From assembly GCA_002361485.1 (NCBI GenBank), contig DESZ01000025.1:62001-126000 (forward strand): a stretch of 64,000 nucleotides of DNA, in the 5' to 3' direction. Source of the DNA: Cyanobacteria bacterium UBA3301. Its GTDB lineage: Bacteria; Cyanobacteriota; Vampirovibrionia; Gastranaerophilales; Gastranaerophilaceae. Position 1 is the first letter of the stretch, and each line of letters opens with the position of its first letter. Shown one piece after another: positions 1 to 9,477 of this stretch. The notes under the pieces were generated by a model, which made no database searches, was not told the origin of the DNA, and saw nothing but the letters and a program-made list of their open reading frames with translations. The position numbers were made by a program, and so were the translations under genes.

Positions 1-76
1 GGATTTTTCTTTACCATGCTTTTTATCATGTGGATATTATATTAAATTTATGCTATATTTTGATTAAAAGGGTTTT

Positions 77-1021
77 ATGAAAAGATTTTATGAAACAAAT
101 ACAATAACATATAATTTAATGTCGTTCAGCGCATTTAAGGCTATAATCATTTTTACTGCTTGTTTGGAAGGCCCTAAATCTTATGAAGAACTTCAGTATA
201 TTTTGGAGTCTCATCCGTATATTCAAGATTCTGTATCTATTGATACTATAAGAATTTATTTGAATTCTTTAAAAAAAATGGGATGCTGCGTAAACAGAAC
301 AACAGAACATAAAATTGCTAAATATTATATAGAAAAACATCCGTTTGAATTAAGAATAAATGATTCTCAGGTAAAAAGCATTATAAAAATTTTTAAAGCG
401 ATATCAAAATCAATTGATTTTGAAGATTTTATTGCATTAACAAGTTTGTTTGAAAAGTTTTCAGTGTATGTAATAAATGAAGATTTGCGGGAAGAATTAT
501 TAAATATTTCTCCTTTGAAGAATATTAATAACGATTTGATAAATGATTTAAGAAAATATGTAAATAATAAAAATGAGATAACAGTCTCTTATAATTCAAA
601 AAATTCAGGGTTGGAAGATATAGTAATCCTCACCGATAAACTCTATATAGAAAACGGTAAATTGTATTTATCAGGTTTAAATTCAAAATATAAAACATAT
701 ACAAAATTTCCGGCGGAAAAAATTATGGAAATAAAAAGTGTAAATATAAATAAACCGGAATTATCTCTGCCTGAGCTTACTGTTTTGTATGAGTATGAAA
801 AGCAGGATGATGCACAAATTGAATTATTGCCAAACGAAAGAATAGTAAAAGAAACCAAATATAAATATTTAATAGAAATAGTTTCAAAAAATAAGTTTGA
901 TATTATTCAAAGAATATTGTTTCATAATAACAAATGTAAGGTTATTTCTCCTGATGATTTTCAACGGGAAATTATTAATTGTTTAAAGCAGATGAAAGAA
1001 GGTTATTTTGGCAAACAGTAA
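77..1021 (+). CDS. WYL-type transcriptional regulator (first of a tandem pair)
   Basis: Predicted DNA-binding regulator of 314 residues. Residues ~15-85 look like a winged helix (SYEELQYIL turn, then SIDTIRIYLNSLKKMG), followed by a helical linker. The remaining two thirds resemble the ligand-sensing WYL region and its C-terminal extension, although the W-Y-L triad itself is not clear. Known WYL proteins sense nucleic acids or nucleotides and often occur as tandem pairs (PafB/PafC). The ATG has an AAAAGGG ribosome site 4 nt upstream and an extended -10 (TGC-TATATT, 51-59) before it. Its end overlaps the next gene by 14 bp, so the two are probably co-translated. The family call is by pattern, with moderate confidence. 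Confidence 0.6.
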   Translation: MKRFYETNTITYNLMSFSAFKAIIIFTACLEGPKSYEELQYILESHPYIQDSVSIDTIRIYLNSLKKMGCCVNRTTEHKIAKYYIEKHPFELRINDSQVKSIIKIFKAISKSIDFEDFIALTSLFEKFSVYVINEDLREELLNISPLKNINNDLINDLRKYVNNKNEITVSYNSKNSGLEDIVILTDKLYIENGKLYLSGLNSKYKTYTKFPAEKIMEIKSVNINKPELSLPELTVLYEYEKQDDAQIELLPNERIVKETKYKYLIEIVSKNKFDIIQRILFHNNKCKVISPDDFQREIINCLKQMKEGYFGKQ

Positions 1022-1937
1022 TGAAAAATTGAATAACGGTTGTCTGAAAATCTTCAAATTTCTTGATTTGTTATATGAAGATATAGCTTATTATGAAGAT
1101 GTAATAAATATTTTTAAAGATGAGGTAAATGAACAATCAGAGAATAATCTTCAGGTAGTTTTGAATAAGCATATTAATACTTTAAAAGTTTTTGGTATAA
1201 AAATTGTGAAGCAAAACGGCAAATATATTCTTGAATCCGGTTTGTTTACTATGGGTTTATCAAAATCTGATTTGAAATCAATAAGTATTTTGTCTAAAGC
1301 AATTGAAAATTTTCCTGACGAGAAGTGTAAAAAAAATATAAATGATTTGATAGAAGCAATCAAATTGCGCATAAATAATGATGATAAAAATATGCTGACA
1401 AATTTAGCTGACGATTATAATTTTCCGTTTTATTATCAGGATATTAAAACACAGATAGAAACTTGTAAAAAAATATGTGAAAACGGTTTTTTAACAGAAA
1501 TTACATATAAAAAGAATAAAAAAATTATCAAAATTAAATGTAAGCCGCAGGAACTTGTATATGATACTAAAACAGTTTATATATTGGTTCATGACACAAA
1601 GAAATATGTACAGCAAAAAATACCTCTGCCAAATATATTGAATATAGTGGAAAATCATTCGCGCGGGGTGGACAAAACAATAAGTATGACTGTGGTTTTC
1701 CGACTAAAAGGCAAATTGGCAAAAATATACAGAATGCGTCCGCATGAATATTTGCGCAACAAGGAATCTGACGGCAGTATTGTTATCGTAAATAAAGATG
1801 AGCCGTTCGATGAATTGATAGCCAGATTAATGAGGTATATGGATTTGTGTGAAATAATTTCACCGCAATTTATGCGTGATAAAATGATAGAAACAATCAA
1901 TGAAACATTGAAAAAATATAAAGAGGGGAAAAAATGA
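1008..1937 (+). CDS. WYL-type transcriptional regulator (second of a tandem pair)
   Basis: Paralogue-like partner of the preceding regulator, 309 residues. The N-terminal ~80 residues look like a winged helix (LQVVLNKHINTLKVFGIKIV). The WYL-like sensor half contains KCKPQELVYDTKTVYILVHD, and the C-terminal extension includes FDELIARLMRYMDLCEIISP. No in-frame ATG exists near the 5' end. The start used is TTG at 1008, with AGAAGG 5 nt upstream, inside the 3' end of the first regulator. The stop overlaps the next gene as ATGA, which signals translational coupling. A PafBC-like heterodimer is inferred from the arrangement, not shown by sequence. Confidence 0.6.
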   Translation: MANSNEKLNNGCLKIFKFLDLLYEDIAYYEDVINIFKDEVNEQSENNLQVVLNKHINTLKVFGIKIVKQNGKYILESGLFTMGLSKSDLKSISILSKAIENFPDEKCKKNINDLIEAIKLRINNDDKNMLTNLADDYNFPFYYQDIKTQIETCKKICENGFLTEITYKKNKKIIKIKCKPQELVYDTKTVYILVHDTKKYVQQKIPLPNILNIVENHSRGVDKTISMTVVFRLKGKLAKIYRMRPHEYLRNKESDGSIVIVNKDEPFDELIARLMRYMDLCEIISPQFMRDKMIETINETLKKYKEGKK

Positions 1938-2860
1938 AAAAAAGAATAATATTATTAATTGCATTTTTAATTGGCGCAACGGCAGCACTTGCTGCGACAT
2001 ATAAGGTAAATACTTCAGGAGTTGTCAAATCTTCCGGAAATGTAATTTCACCATCCGCAAATACAACCAACCAGAATTATTACAACAATTATAGTGCACA
2101 AAACTATGTAGCATCTAATATGGTGAATACCAATCCTGTTGAAATAATCGAGATAGTAATGGATTATTCTGGTTCAATGGCAAATTGGATAGGGGTTGCC
2201 AAAAGAAGCATGACATCAATAGTCAGTCAAATTTCACCGTCAACTCAGTTGGGATTTAGGGTTTTTGGGCATGACAATTACGGGAATAATCCTTCAGGCA
2301 GTGTAGTACAAGAAGTCAAACGCATGGTAAAAAAAGGCAACAAAGTTACCGTCGTGACTCAAAAGGGACCTGTTGGGTCAATATCTGGGGCATGCAGTGC
2401 AACACAACAAGTTGCACCAATCAATCAGGCAAATGCATCCCTACTTTTAACAGGCATGAATTCTGTTGATATCGGCGGAGCAACACCGATGGTTTATGCA
2501 CTCGACAGAACCGTTTATCAGGATTTTGCCAATTTTGATACAGTAACGCCGAAGAAAATTGTTTTAATAACGGACGGCGGAGAAAATTGCGGGGGCAATC
2601 CTTGCGAATTTGCAAAAAGATTAATGCAGAAAAGAAGTGATGTACATATAGATGTTGTATTGGTTTCTTCGTATTCAAAGGCACTCACATGTTTAGCAAC
2701 AACAACCGGCGGACATTTTTATAACATAAATAATTTATCTGATTTTTCGACTGTTATAAACAAATCTATTCAATCGCAGCCTAATCCGACACCTTCAGGT
2801 GCAACACAAAAGCCGTCGGAACAAAACTACGAATTTATTGATTTTAATGAAGGACAATAA
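1934..2860 (+). CDS. secreted von Willebrand factor A domain protein
   Basis: Exported protein of 308 residues with a classical signal peptide (KKR, hydrophobic core, cleavage near ALAA at ~20), then an Asn/Ser/Thr-rich linker to ~65. The VWA domain carries an intact MIDAS metal site: DYSGS at 77-81, a GGATPM threonine loop, and ITDGGEN as the distal aspartate loop. Such domains bind metal and protein ligands outside the membrane. Three or four cysteines in the second half could form disulfides. It is coupled to the WYL pair by an ATGA overlap, so those regulators may control it or be informed by the same envelope state (inference). Confidence 0.75.
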   Translation: MKKRIILLIAFLIGATAALAATYKVNTSGVVKSSGNVISPSANTTNQNYYNNYSAQNYVASNMVNTNPVEIIEIVMDYSGSMANWIGVAKRSMTSIVSQISPSTQLGFRVFGHDNYGNNPSGSVVQEVKRMVKKGNKVTVVTQKGPVGSISGACSATQQVAPINQANASLLLTGMNSVDIGGATPMVYALDRTVYQDFANFDTVTPKKIVLITDGGENCGGNPCEFAKRLMQKRSDVHIDVVLVSSYSKALTCLATTTGGHFYNINNLSDFSTVINKSIQSQPNPTPSGATQKPSEQNYEFIDFNEGQ

Positions 2861-2892
2861 TTTTACAATTTGTGCATGATAAAATATTTTTA

Positions 2893-5565
2893 ATGAAATA
2901 CGTTAAAATATTTACATCTACGATAATATCTTTTGTGATAATTTCTGTTTTAGGGAGTTATGTTTTTTTCATTTTCGGGTTACCGAAAGTTTTAACTTCA
3001 AACAGAAATGTTTCCAAATATGAAAAGTTTTTATCCGATAAAATCGGGGTGCCTGTGTCTATACGCGGTTTGGACATAAAAACAAAACCGAATTTAGAAA
3101 TAATTGCGAATGCAAAATTGATAAAAAGTAATTCCGTAAAAAATGAAAATCTTGGTGAAATTAAAAATTTAAAATATCAGGCAAATTTATTAAATTTTAA
3201 GCATGGAAAACTTGATGCGGACAGCATTTTTATTGATTTACATACTTTGCAAAAATATATTACAACAAGTGGAACACAAGAGAATAAACCTATAAATATA
3301 ACATATTATCCGTCGATAAACATAAAAACAGCAAAGGTTTTACTTGATGAAAAAACTTTTATAGATATTGATTATATTAAATCCGATAAAAGTTTTGGGA
3401 AAATAAAAACGATTTTATCGGCAAAAATTAATTCACCATACACCAAAACACCTGTTATTATTGGTGCAGATGGCGCAATAATTTATTCAAACAAACTATC
3501 TTTTGAAGATTTTTCTGTAAAAGCAGAAAATTCTAAATTATTTTTATCAGGTGATAAATCAAACCTGCACCTTTATGGTAAAGGCTTGCCAATAGCAGAA
3601 TTAGAGCAAAGTTTTCTTTATTTTTATCATATAAAGCATCCGCATAAAAAGAATTTTATAGAAAATTTTTATAATATGAGCGGGAGTTTAGATGTTGATT
3701 TAGTATTGAAGAACGGAAAAATCAAAGGAGATTGTATCGGGTATAATTTAAAAGCTTTATTTTCAAATTTTAAATTCCCGATAAATTTACCTAAAACGGT
3801 TTTCGTTTTTGATGATAAAACTATTAAAGCTGATACAAGGGGAACTTTTGGTGGAGAACCGGTAAATACGGATTTTTTGTTAACGGGGTTGTTGACTGAT
3901 GATTTGCATATAAAAGGAAATGTATCGTCTAAATTAACAAACAAATTTAGCGCAAAATACTTCCGGCCTGTTCAAATAAAAGGAAATGCAGATGCAAAAG
4001 TTCAATATCATACCAATAACGGCAAAGTGAAAGTCGATTATTCTCTAACTGTCCCGAAAAATTCCGATTTGATATCCGAATACGGCAATTTGGGTTCAAT
4101 AGAACGTACAAGACGAATAACCATGCAAACTCAAAAAAACGGTGAACCAATAAAAGTTGTCAATTATGATTATTCTTTTGTTGATAATAGTAAAAGCGAA
4201 AAACTGATGTCTGGCGAAGGATTGTTTGATAAGAAAAACGGGCATTATGCTCCTCAATATTTTACATTAAAAACTAACGGTGATATTTCCGTAAATATTA
4301 TCAGATCATTTCTAAGAGACTATATTGTAAACGGTACATTTGATGCGGATTTAAGATATGATTTTGCGCCAAAGACTTTGCTCGGAATAATGAATTTATA
4401 TAATATATCGCATGCCGACTTTTTAAACTTAAATAAAACAAATATAAATGTTACTAAAGACAAATTGCTATTGAAAACGGAAGGAACTTTTTACGGCTCT
4501 CCCGTGACAGCAAAAGCAGTTGCCGATAATAATTTCAGGCATAACATTTTTGTTCATGATATAGATGTGCATTTAGATAATTTCTTTGTACAAAGGGGCA
4601 AATTAACATCTATCCCATCAAAGTTTAACAAAGGTCAAAAACTGCAAATAAGACCTAAAAAAGATTTATTATCTGATATTACGGTAGAACAAGGCAGAGT
4701 AAAAGTTGATAAAATATACAGCCGAAAATTTGATGTAACAAATGTCGATATTCAAGGCTCATTAAAAAATAATATTGCTAATTTTGTAATTCCAAAAGCT
4801 CAATATGCAAAAGGTTTATTGAGCGCAAAAGGAATATATAATCTTGCAGATTATTCTTCGGATATAGAATTTTTTGCATCAGATGTTGATTCTAATGAAG
4901 TTGCAACCAATTTCTTTAAATTAAAAAATCAGGTTCAAGGAGATGCTTTTGCAACACTTCATGTTCGTACGAAAAATAAATTAAACGACATTAAAGCGGA
5001 GGCAACATTTGCTATTTCAGACGGGTTTTTACCATCTATCGGCTCGCGGGAATTTGTAGTAAACAGCTCGAAGAAAAAATCAAATTCTAAATTGTCAAAA
5101 TTTAATCATAAACTAATTGAAAAATTGAATATAAAATTAACCTTGTCTAAAATTATTAATATAGATTTTTCAAAACCAAATCAATTCTATTCAAATTTAT
5201 ACGGAACATTTAATATTGATAATGAAGAAGTACATAACGCCAGAATATTTTCTAAAAGTGATTTGTTATCACTATTTATAGAAGGGGATTATAATATTGA
5301 TAATGAATACGGCAAATTATGTCTTTGGGGAAGAAGGGATAAAACAGAAGCAAAAAAAATACGTATATTTAAAATACCTTTTAATTTAATTTATCGTATA
5401 GTTTTTCGTCCGGAGCATTCAAAAGATATGTATCAGGATAAAATAAAACTTATTCCTGATATAAAAACAACAATTGCATCCGATATTTCATTATTCCGAA
5501 TATTTGTCAGCGGAAACTTAAATTCATCTGATAAATTAAAAGTTGAAATGAAAGATTTAAGATAA
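2893..5565 (+). CDS. AsmA/TamB-like envelope protein with one N-terminal membrane anchor
   Basis: Very long protein (890 residues from the ATG used here). It has one N-terminal transmembrane helix (~5-30) and then an almost entirely beta-strand body of repeating short amphipathic segments, as in AsmA, YhdP and TamB proteins that bridge the periplasm and help lipids reach the outer membrane. After the anchor comes the AsmA-like phrase LSDKIGVPVSIRGLDIKTKPNLE. A GTG at 2872 is in frame, but ATG at 2893 starts directly at the basic residue before the hydrophobic core. It probably belongs to the WYL-VWA operon, with a 32-bp gap. The exact subfamily is not resolved. Confidence 0.6.
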   Translation: MKYVKIFTSTIISFVIISVLGSYVFFIFGLPKVLTSNRNVSKYEKFLSDKIGVPVSIRGLDIKTKPNLEIIANAKLIKSNSVKNENLGEIKNLKYQANLLNFKHGKLDADSIFIDLHTLQKYITTSGTQENKPINITYYPSINIKTAKVLLDEKTFIDIDYIKSDKSFGKIKTILSAKINSPYTKTPVIIGADGAIIYSNKLSFEDFSVKAENSKLFLSGDKSNLHLYGKGLPIAELEQSFLYFYHIKHPHKKNFIENFYNMSGSLDVDLVLKNGKIKGDCIGYNLKALFSNFKFPINLPKTVFVFDDKTIKADTRGTFGGEPVNTDFLLTGLLTDDLHIKGNVSSKLTNKFSAKYFRPVQIKGNADAKVQYHTNNGKVKVDYSLTVPKNSDLISEYGNLGSIERTRRITMQTQKNGEPIKVVNYDYSFVDNSKSEKLMSGEGLFDKKNGHYAPQYFTLKTNGDISVNIIRSFLRDYIVNGTFDADLRYDFAPKTLLGIMNLYNISHADFLNLNKTNINVTKDKLLLKTEGTFYGSPVTAKAVADNNFRHNIFVHDIDVHLDNFFVQRGKLTSIPSKFNKGQKLQIRPKKDLLSDITVEQGRVKVDKIYSRKFDVTNVDIQGSLKNNIANFVIPKAQYAKGLLSAKGIYNLADYSSDIEFFASDVDSNEVATNFFKLKNQVQGDAFATLHVRTKNKLNDIKAEATFAISDGFLPSIGSREFVVNSSKKKSNSKLSKFNHKLIEKLNIKLTLSKIINIDFSKPNQFYSNLYGTFNIDNEEVHNARIFSKSDLLSLFIEGDYNIDNEYGKLCLWGRRDKTEAKKIRIFKIPFNLIYRIVFRPEHSKDMYQDKIKLIPDIKTTIASDISLFRIFVSGNLNSSDKLKVEMKDLR

Positions 5566-5618
5566 AAACAAATTTGTAAAAATTTGATTTTTTCGTAAAA
5601 TATAATCAAAGGATTTGT

Positions 5619-6896
5619 ATGAAAAAGTTCGGAATATTTGTTTTAATATGTTTTTTAACTTGTTTTACTGCAGCCAAAGCCGTTGTAATTACACCTCAAA
5701 GTGTTCAAACAACAAAACAATTGGCATATCTGCCTTATAGTCAATATTTAAAATACTATGTCATTGACGAAGAACGTATAAAGCTTATATTCAAAAGATT
5801 ATCCCAAGACGAAGATAAAGAATATCAATCCAGTTTATCAAAAGAAGAAAAACAAAATTACAAATATGTAAAAAAAGTTCAAGAGCTTATAGATAGAGGA
5901 GCATGGGGAGAAGCATTATATAAATATGCGGAATTTTATCCTGCATGGGTGCAATATTACAGTCGTTGTTTAGAAATAAAGAATTATCCTGAAGCAATTC
6001 GTACGTTAGAGCGCCTTCGCAGTATGGATAGTCATTATGCAATATTTAGTGAAGATGTTATAAATAATGAATTCGGTCGTGTTCTTTATTTAAATGGTGA
6101 TTATCCGCAGGCTTTGCAATATTTCAAAATGTATGAAAATACGGGCAAGCCTTCTATATATTCATATATGGCAAATTGTTATTTTAAAATGGATGAATAT
6201 GGTGAAGCAATCGGATATATAAGAAAAATTCCAAATCCTTCGTATGAAGATAATGAGTTACTGTACACAATATATATGCAAAAAAATAATACTCTTCAAG
6301 CTCATAATATTGCAAAAGTTCTGTTAAATCAGCGATATAATTACAACAATTTGATGAAGCTTCAGGCTACATCTCAAAATGATTCAGACCGATTGAAATA
6401 TGCATATCAGGCTCGTAATTCTACAATGAATGAAAACGAAATTTCTCAGGCAAATGCGATTATTGCAAATATTGAGCAAAGAAATTTGGAAAGGCAAGTG
6501 TCAAGCCATGGTCAATTTATAAGAATACCTGTTTGGAACGATTTTCTGGTAAAACTTCCCGATAATGTATCGAGCGCGGAAATTTGCTCAAAACAGGATG
6601 AATTTTTCAGAACGGCAAAAGATTACATAAAACGATATCAAGGGCAACAATTGTCAAATGCTTTTCTTTCGCTGAATCAAGATTTTAATAACTATGTTCA
6701 AGAAAAACAAAACCAATATTACATTCAAAAACAGGAAGAATTGCAGCAAGCATTGATTGAAAAGCAGGAACGCGACAATTATATTATGCAGCAAATGATA
6801 GAACAGCAAAGATTACAAAGAATGGAACGGTTGTATTTTTTATCTCATCCGTATGAAAATATGTATAATCCGTACGGAAACAGTTATTGGTGGTAA
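5619..6896 (+). CDS. secreted TPR-repeat protein with a Gln-rich coiled-coil tail
   Basis: 425 residues. There is a signal peptide (MKKFGIF, hydrophobic stretch, cleavage near AKA at ~21). Several degenerate TPR motifs follow at ~95-260, for example YPEAIRTLERLRSMD, GDYPQALQYFKMYENTG and DEYGEAIGYIRKIP. The C-terminal third is a Gln/Glu-rich helix (QEELQQALIEKQERD) ending in a Tyr/Asn/Pro segment. It is likely a periplasmic scaffold, and no catalytic motif is visible. An AAAGGA ribosome site lies 5 nt before the ATG, and a TATAAT at 5601-5606 suggests its own promoter with a very short leader. Function unknown. Confidence 0.6.
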   Translation: MKKFGIFVLICFLTCFTAAKAVVITPQSVQTTKQLAYLPYSQYLKYYVIDEERIKLIFKRLSQDEDKEYQSSLSKEEKQNYKYVKKVQELIDRGAWGEALYKYAEFYPAWVQYYSRCLEIKNYPEAIRTLERLRSMDSHYAIFSEDVINNEFGRVLYLNGDYPQALQYFKMYENTGKPSIYSYMANCYFKMDEYGEAIGYIRKIPNPSYEDNELLYTIYMQKNNTLQAHNIAKVLLNQRYNYNNLMKLQATSQNDSDRLKYAYQARNSTMNENEISQANAIIANIEQRNLERQVSSHGQFIRIPVWNDFLVKLPDNVSSAEICSKQDEFFRTAKDYIKRYQGQQLSNAFLSLNQDFNNYVQEKQNQYYIQKQEELQQALIEKQERDNYIMQQMIEQQRLQRMERLYFLSHPYENMYNPYGNSYWW

Positions 6897-6915
6897 TAAT
6901 TATTTGTGATAAAAT
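6887..6915 (+). promoter_or_regulatory. promoter of anmK
   Basis: TTGGTG (6887-6892), 17-bp spacer, TAAAAT (6910-6915), then 6 nt to the ATG. Confidence 0.7.
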
Positions 6916-6921
6916 CGCATT

Positions 6922-8061
6922 ATGGAAGAGTTGGAAACAAAACGTGTTATTGCCTTGATGTCAGGCACTTCATGCGACAGTATAGATGCGGGATTGTGTG
7001 AAGTTCATCCTGATATGTCTGTTGAACTTATTCAAGGAATAAATTACAAATATCCGCCTCATATCCAATCAAAAATTTTTCAAATTTTTAAACAAGATGC
7101 AACCGTTAAAGATATTTGCCAAATGAATTTTGCAATCGGGAAATGTTTTGCGGATGCTTGCAATGTTTTAATAGAAGAATTTGGCAAGCCTGATTTTATT
7201 TCAAGCCATGGGCAGACAATTTATCATTATCCGTTTGATGAACAAATCGATAATATCAGTTTAAAAAGCACCCTTCAGATTGGAGAGAGTTCGGTGATTT
7301 CACAAGAAACAGGATGTCCTGTAATTTCAAACTTTAGAGAAGCTGATATTGCTCAAAGTGGTCAAGGTGCGCCATTAGTGTGCTTTGCGGATGAAAAATG
7401 GTTCAAACCGAAATGCAATAAAGAAAATAAAAATTATGCAATCCAAAATATTGGCGGAATATCAAATGTAACTGTTGTTTCAAAAGATTATGATACCTTT
7501 GGGTTTGATACGGGACTGGGAAATATTATGATTGATTATTGTATGAATAAATTTTTCTCACAACCCTATGATAAAGACGGTGATATAGCGCGAGAAGGCA
7601 TAATTTCTGACAGCTGGTTAGAGTGTTTATTGCAGGATGAATATTATTTTACGGAACCGCCAAAATCAACAGGCAGAGAGTATTTTAACTCGAATTATAT
7701 AGAAAATATTTTAAAATACGCACCGAAAGACCCGAAAGATATCATTTCAACAGTAACCGCATTAACGGCAAAAACAATAGCACAAGCGTATGAAAGATTT
7801 ATATACCCGAATTTGGGAATACATGAGGCGGTAATCTGCGGCGGCGGAGCTTATAATAAAACTTTGATGTCATATTTGAGAAAATATTTGCCGTCATATA
7901 TTGATTTAAAAACTTGCGAAGATTATGGCATATCAAATAATTTTAAAGAGGTTATGGCTTTTGCTTTGTTAGGGTATTGTACATATTACGGTATTCCAAA
8001 CAATTTGCCTTGCTGCACGGGTGCAAAAAAACGGGTGGTTTTAGGCAAAATCACTGCGTAG
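6922..8061 (+). CDS. anmK: anhydro-N-acetylmuramic acid kinase
   Basis: Phosphorylates 1,6-anhydro-MurNAc to MurNAc-6-phosphate during peptidoglycan recycling in the cytoplasm. Diagnostic motifs are ALMSGTSCDSIDAGL at ~11-25, SSHGQTIYHYP, GCPVISNFREADIAQSGQGAPLV, NIGGISNVTVV, and the C-terminal CGGGAYN with the phosphate loop of the sugar-kinase/Hsp70 fold. At 379 residues it is the usual length. There is no Shine-Dalgarno. TTGGTG (6887) - 17 bp - TAAAAT (6910) places a -10 box 6 nt before the ATG, predicting a leaderless message. No recycling partners lie next to it. Confidence 0.93.
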   Translation: MEELETKRVIALMSGTSCDSIDAGLCEVHPDMSVELIQGINYKYPPHIQSKIFQIFKQDATVKDICQMNFAIGKCFADACNVLIEEFGKPDFISSHGQTIYHYPFDEQIDNISLKSTLQIGESSVISQETGCPVISNFREADIAQSGQGAPLVCFADEKWFKPKCNKENKNYAIQNIGGISNVTVVSKDYDTFGFDTGLGNIMIDYCMNKFFSQPYDKDGDIAREGIISDSWLECLLQDEYYFTEPPKSTGREYFNSNYIENILKYAPKDPKDIISTVTALTAKTIAQAYERFIYPNLGIHEAVICGGGAYNKTLMSYLRKYLPSYIDLKTCEDYGISNNFKEVMAFALLGYCTYYGIPNNLPCCTGAKKRVVLGKITA

Positions 8062-8094
8062 AATTTCAATGCGAAGTATGAGCATTAGAAATTC
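8061..8094. other. hairpin between convergent anmK and hom
   Basis: GAATTTCAATGC (8061-8072) pairs with GCATT-a-GAAATTC (8082-8094). No U run follows either way, so it may be an mRNA-stabilising 3' hairpin rather than a terminator. Confidence 0.4.
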
Positions 8095-8111
8095 GGGAGA
8101 GGGTCTAAATG

Positions 8112-9383
8112 TTATACTTGAACTCTTATAAGGTTATTTACTTTCATTAAAGAATTATCACTATTAAAGATTTCTATTGCTTTTTGCATGTCCTTTTCTT
8201 TACATAATTCTGTAATAACAGTAATATCTGCACTTCCGTCTTTTACTTCTTTTTGAACAATGCTTGCCAGACTTATGTTATTATCTTCGCAGGCTTTTCC
8301 GATTTTTCCGATAACTCCCATGCTGTTATTTGCCGTAATTGACAAATAATATTTGTTTTCGGTTTCCGAAATGTCAACCATTTTGGCGTTTTCGCTATGT
8401 CGGCATCTCATCATAGGTAACAGATAATCAGTTCTGCCAAGTTCTGAAACGATAGCCAAAATATCACCAACAACAGAACTTGCGGTCGGAAATTCGCCCG
8501 CTCCCGGACCTGATAATGTAACTTCTCCGACAGGATGCCCAGTTAAGGTAACAGCATTTGTTACATAATCAATATGCGCTAATGTTTTTGTTTTTGGTAC
8601 TAACATCGGATGAACACGAACATCAGCTTCTCCGTTTTTATTTAATTCGGCAGAGGCAATAAGTTTTATTTTATATCCCATTTCGTTTGCCGCTTTCATA
8701 TCTTGCGGACGAATTTTTGTTATTCCTTCTCTGTAAACGTTTTCTAATTTTACACGTTTATTGAACGCAATTGTAGCAAGTGTTGTAATTTTGTATGCCG
8801 CATCAAATCCTTCAACATCACCTGTAGGGTTTGTTTCTGCATACCCTAAATCCTGCGCTTCAACTAAAACATCATTATAGGATGCCTGTTGAACATCCAT
8901 TTTTGTCAGAATATAATTGGTTGTTCCGTTCAAAATAGCTTTAATTTTATTAATTTTATTTCCTGCTAAAATTGTTTTAATAGGCATTATCAACGGAATT
9001 CCGCCTGCTATTGCCGCTTCATATAAAACAACTTTATTATGTTCTTCGGCAAAATTGAATAATTCTTCTCCATGTTTTGCCAAGAGTTCTTTATTTGCTG
9101 TAACAACGTGCTTTCCGTTTGCTATGGCAGTTTTTATTAAATCAAATGCAGGCTCTGTACCGCCAATTAGTTCTGCAACAATCTGTATTTCAGGATTGTT
9201 AACCACTTCGTAGGCATTATCCGTAATAATATTTTCATCCAAATTAGGAATATTTCGTTTTTTATTTTTGTTGTGAACGGCAATCTGAACTATTTCAACA
9301 TTGTCAAATTCTTGCAATGTTTTATAAACGCCTGTTCCGACGGTTCCCAACCCGATTAAACCGATTTTTATTTTATTTTCCAT
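8112..9383 (-). CDS. hom: homoserine dehydrogenase
   Basis: NAD(P)-dependent reduction of aspartate semialdehyde to homoserine, the branch to threonine and methionine. The Rossmann motif GLIGLGTVGTGVY lies at ~7-19. ANKELLAKHGEELF, the substrate-binding GTTNYILTKM and DVEGFDAAYK follow, and a C-terminal ACT domain (YYLSITANNSMGVIGKIG) implies end-product feedback, usually by threonine. The reading frame remains open 119 codons further upstream, but that part would run through the divergent thrC start. ATG at 9383 fits the family. The start has no Shine-Dalgarno but has an extended -10 (TGT-TATACT) 6 nt upstream. At 423 residues it is normal length. Confidence 0.95.
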   Translation of the reverse strand: MENKIKIGLIGLGTVGTGVYKTLQEFDNVEIVQIAVHNKNKKRNIPNLDENIITDNAYEVVNNPEIQIVAELIGGTEPAFDLIKTAIANGKHVVTANKELLAKHGEELFNFAEEHNKVVLYEAAIAGGIPLIMPIKTILAGNKINKIKAILNGTTNYILTKMDVQQASYNDVLVEAQDLGYAETNPTGDVEGFDAAYKITTLATIAFNKRVKLENVYREGITKIRPQDMKAANEMGYKIKLIASAELNKNGEADVRVHPMLVPKTKTLAHIDYVTNAVTLTGHPVGEVTLSGPGAGEFPTASSVVGDILAIVSELGRTDYLLPMMRCRHSENAKMVDISETENKYYLSITANNSMGVIGKIGKACEDNNISLASIVQKEVKDGSADITVITELCKEKDMQKAIEIFNSDNSLMKVNNLIRVQV

Positions 9384-9477
9384 ATTTTGAGTATAACACG
9401 AATTGAAATTATAAGCCACAGAATTACGCATCTTTAATATTTTTATAGTAGAATTAAGAAAAAGAATCGAGGGAATT
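9384..9477. promoter_or_regulatory. hom/thrC divergent promoter region
   Basis: 94 bp. Toward hom, TGT-TATACT (9390-9395) lies 6 nt before its ATG. Toward thrC, TAGAAT near 9449 precedes the GAGGGA ribosome site. No recognisable riboswitch or attenuator fits in this space. Confidence 0.6.
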
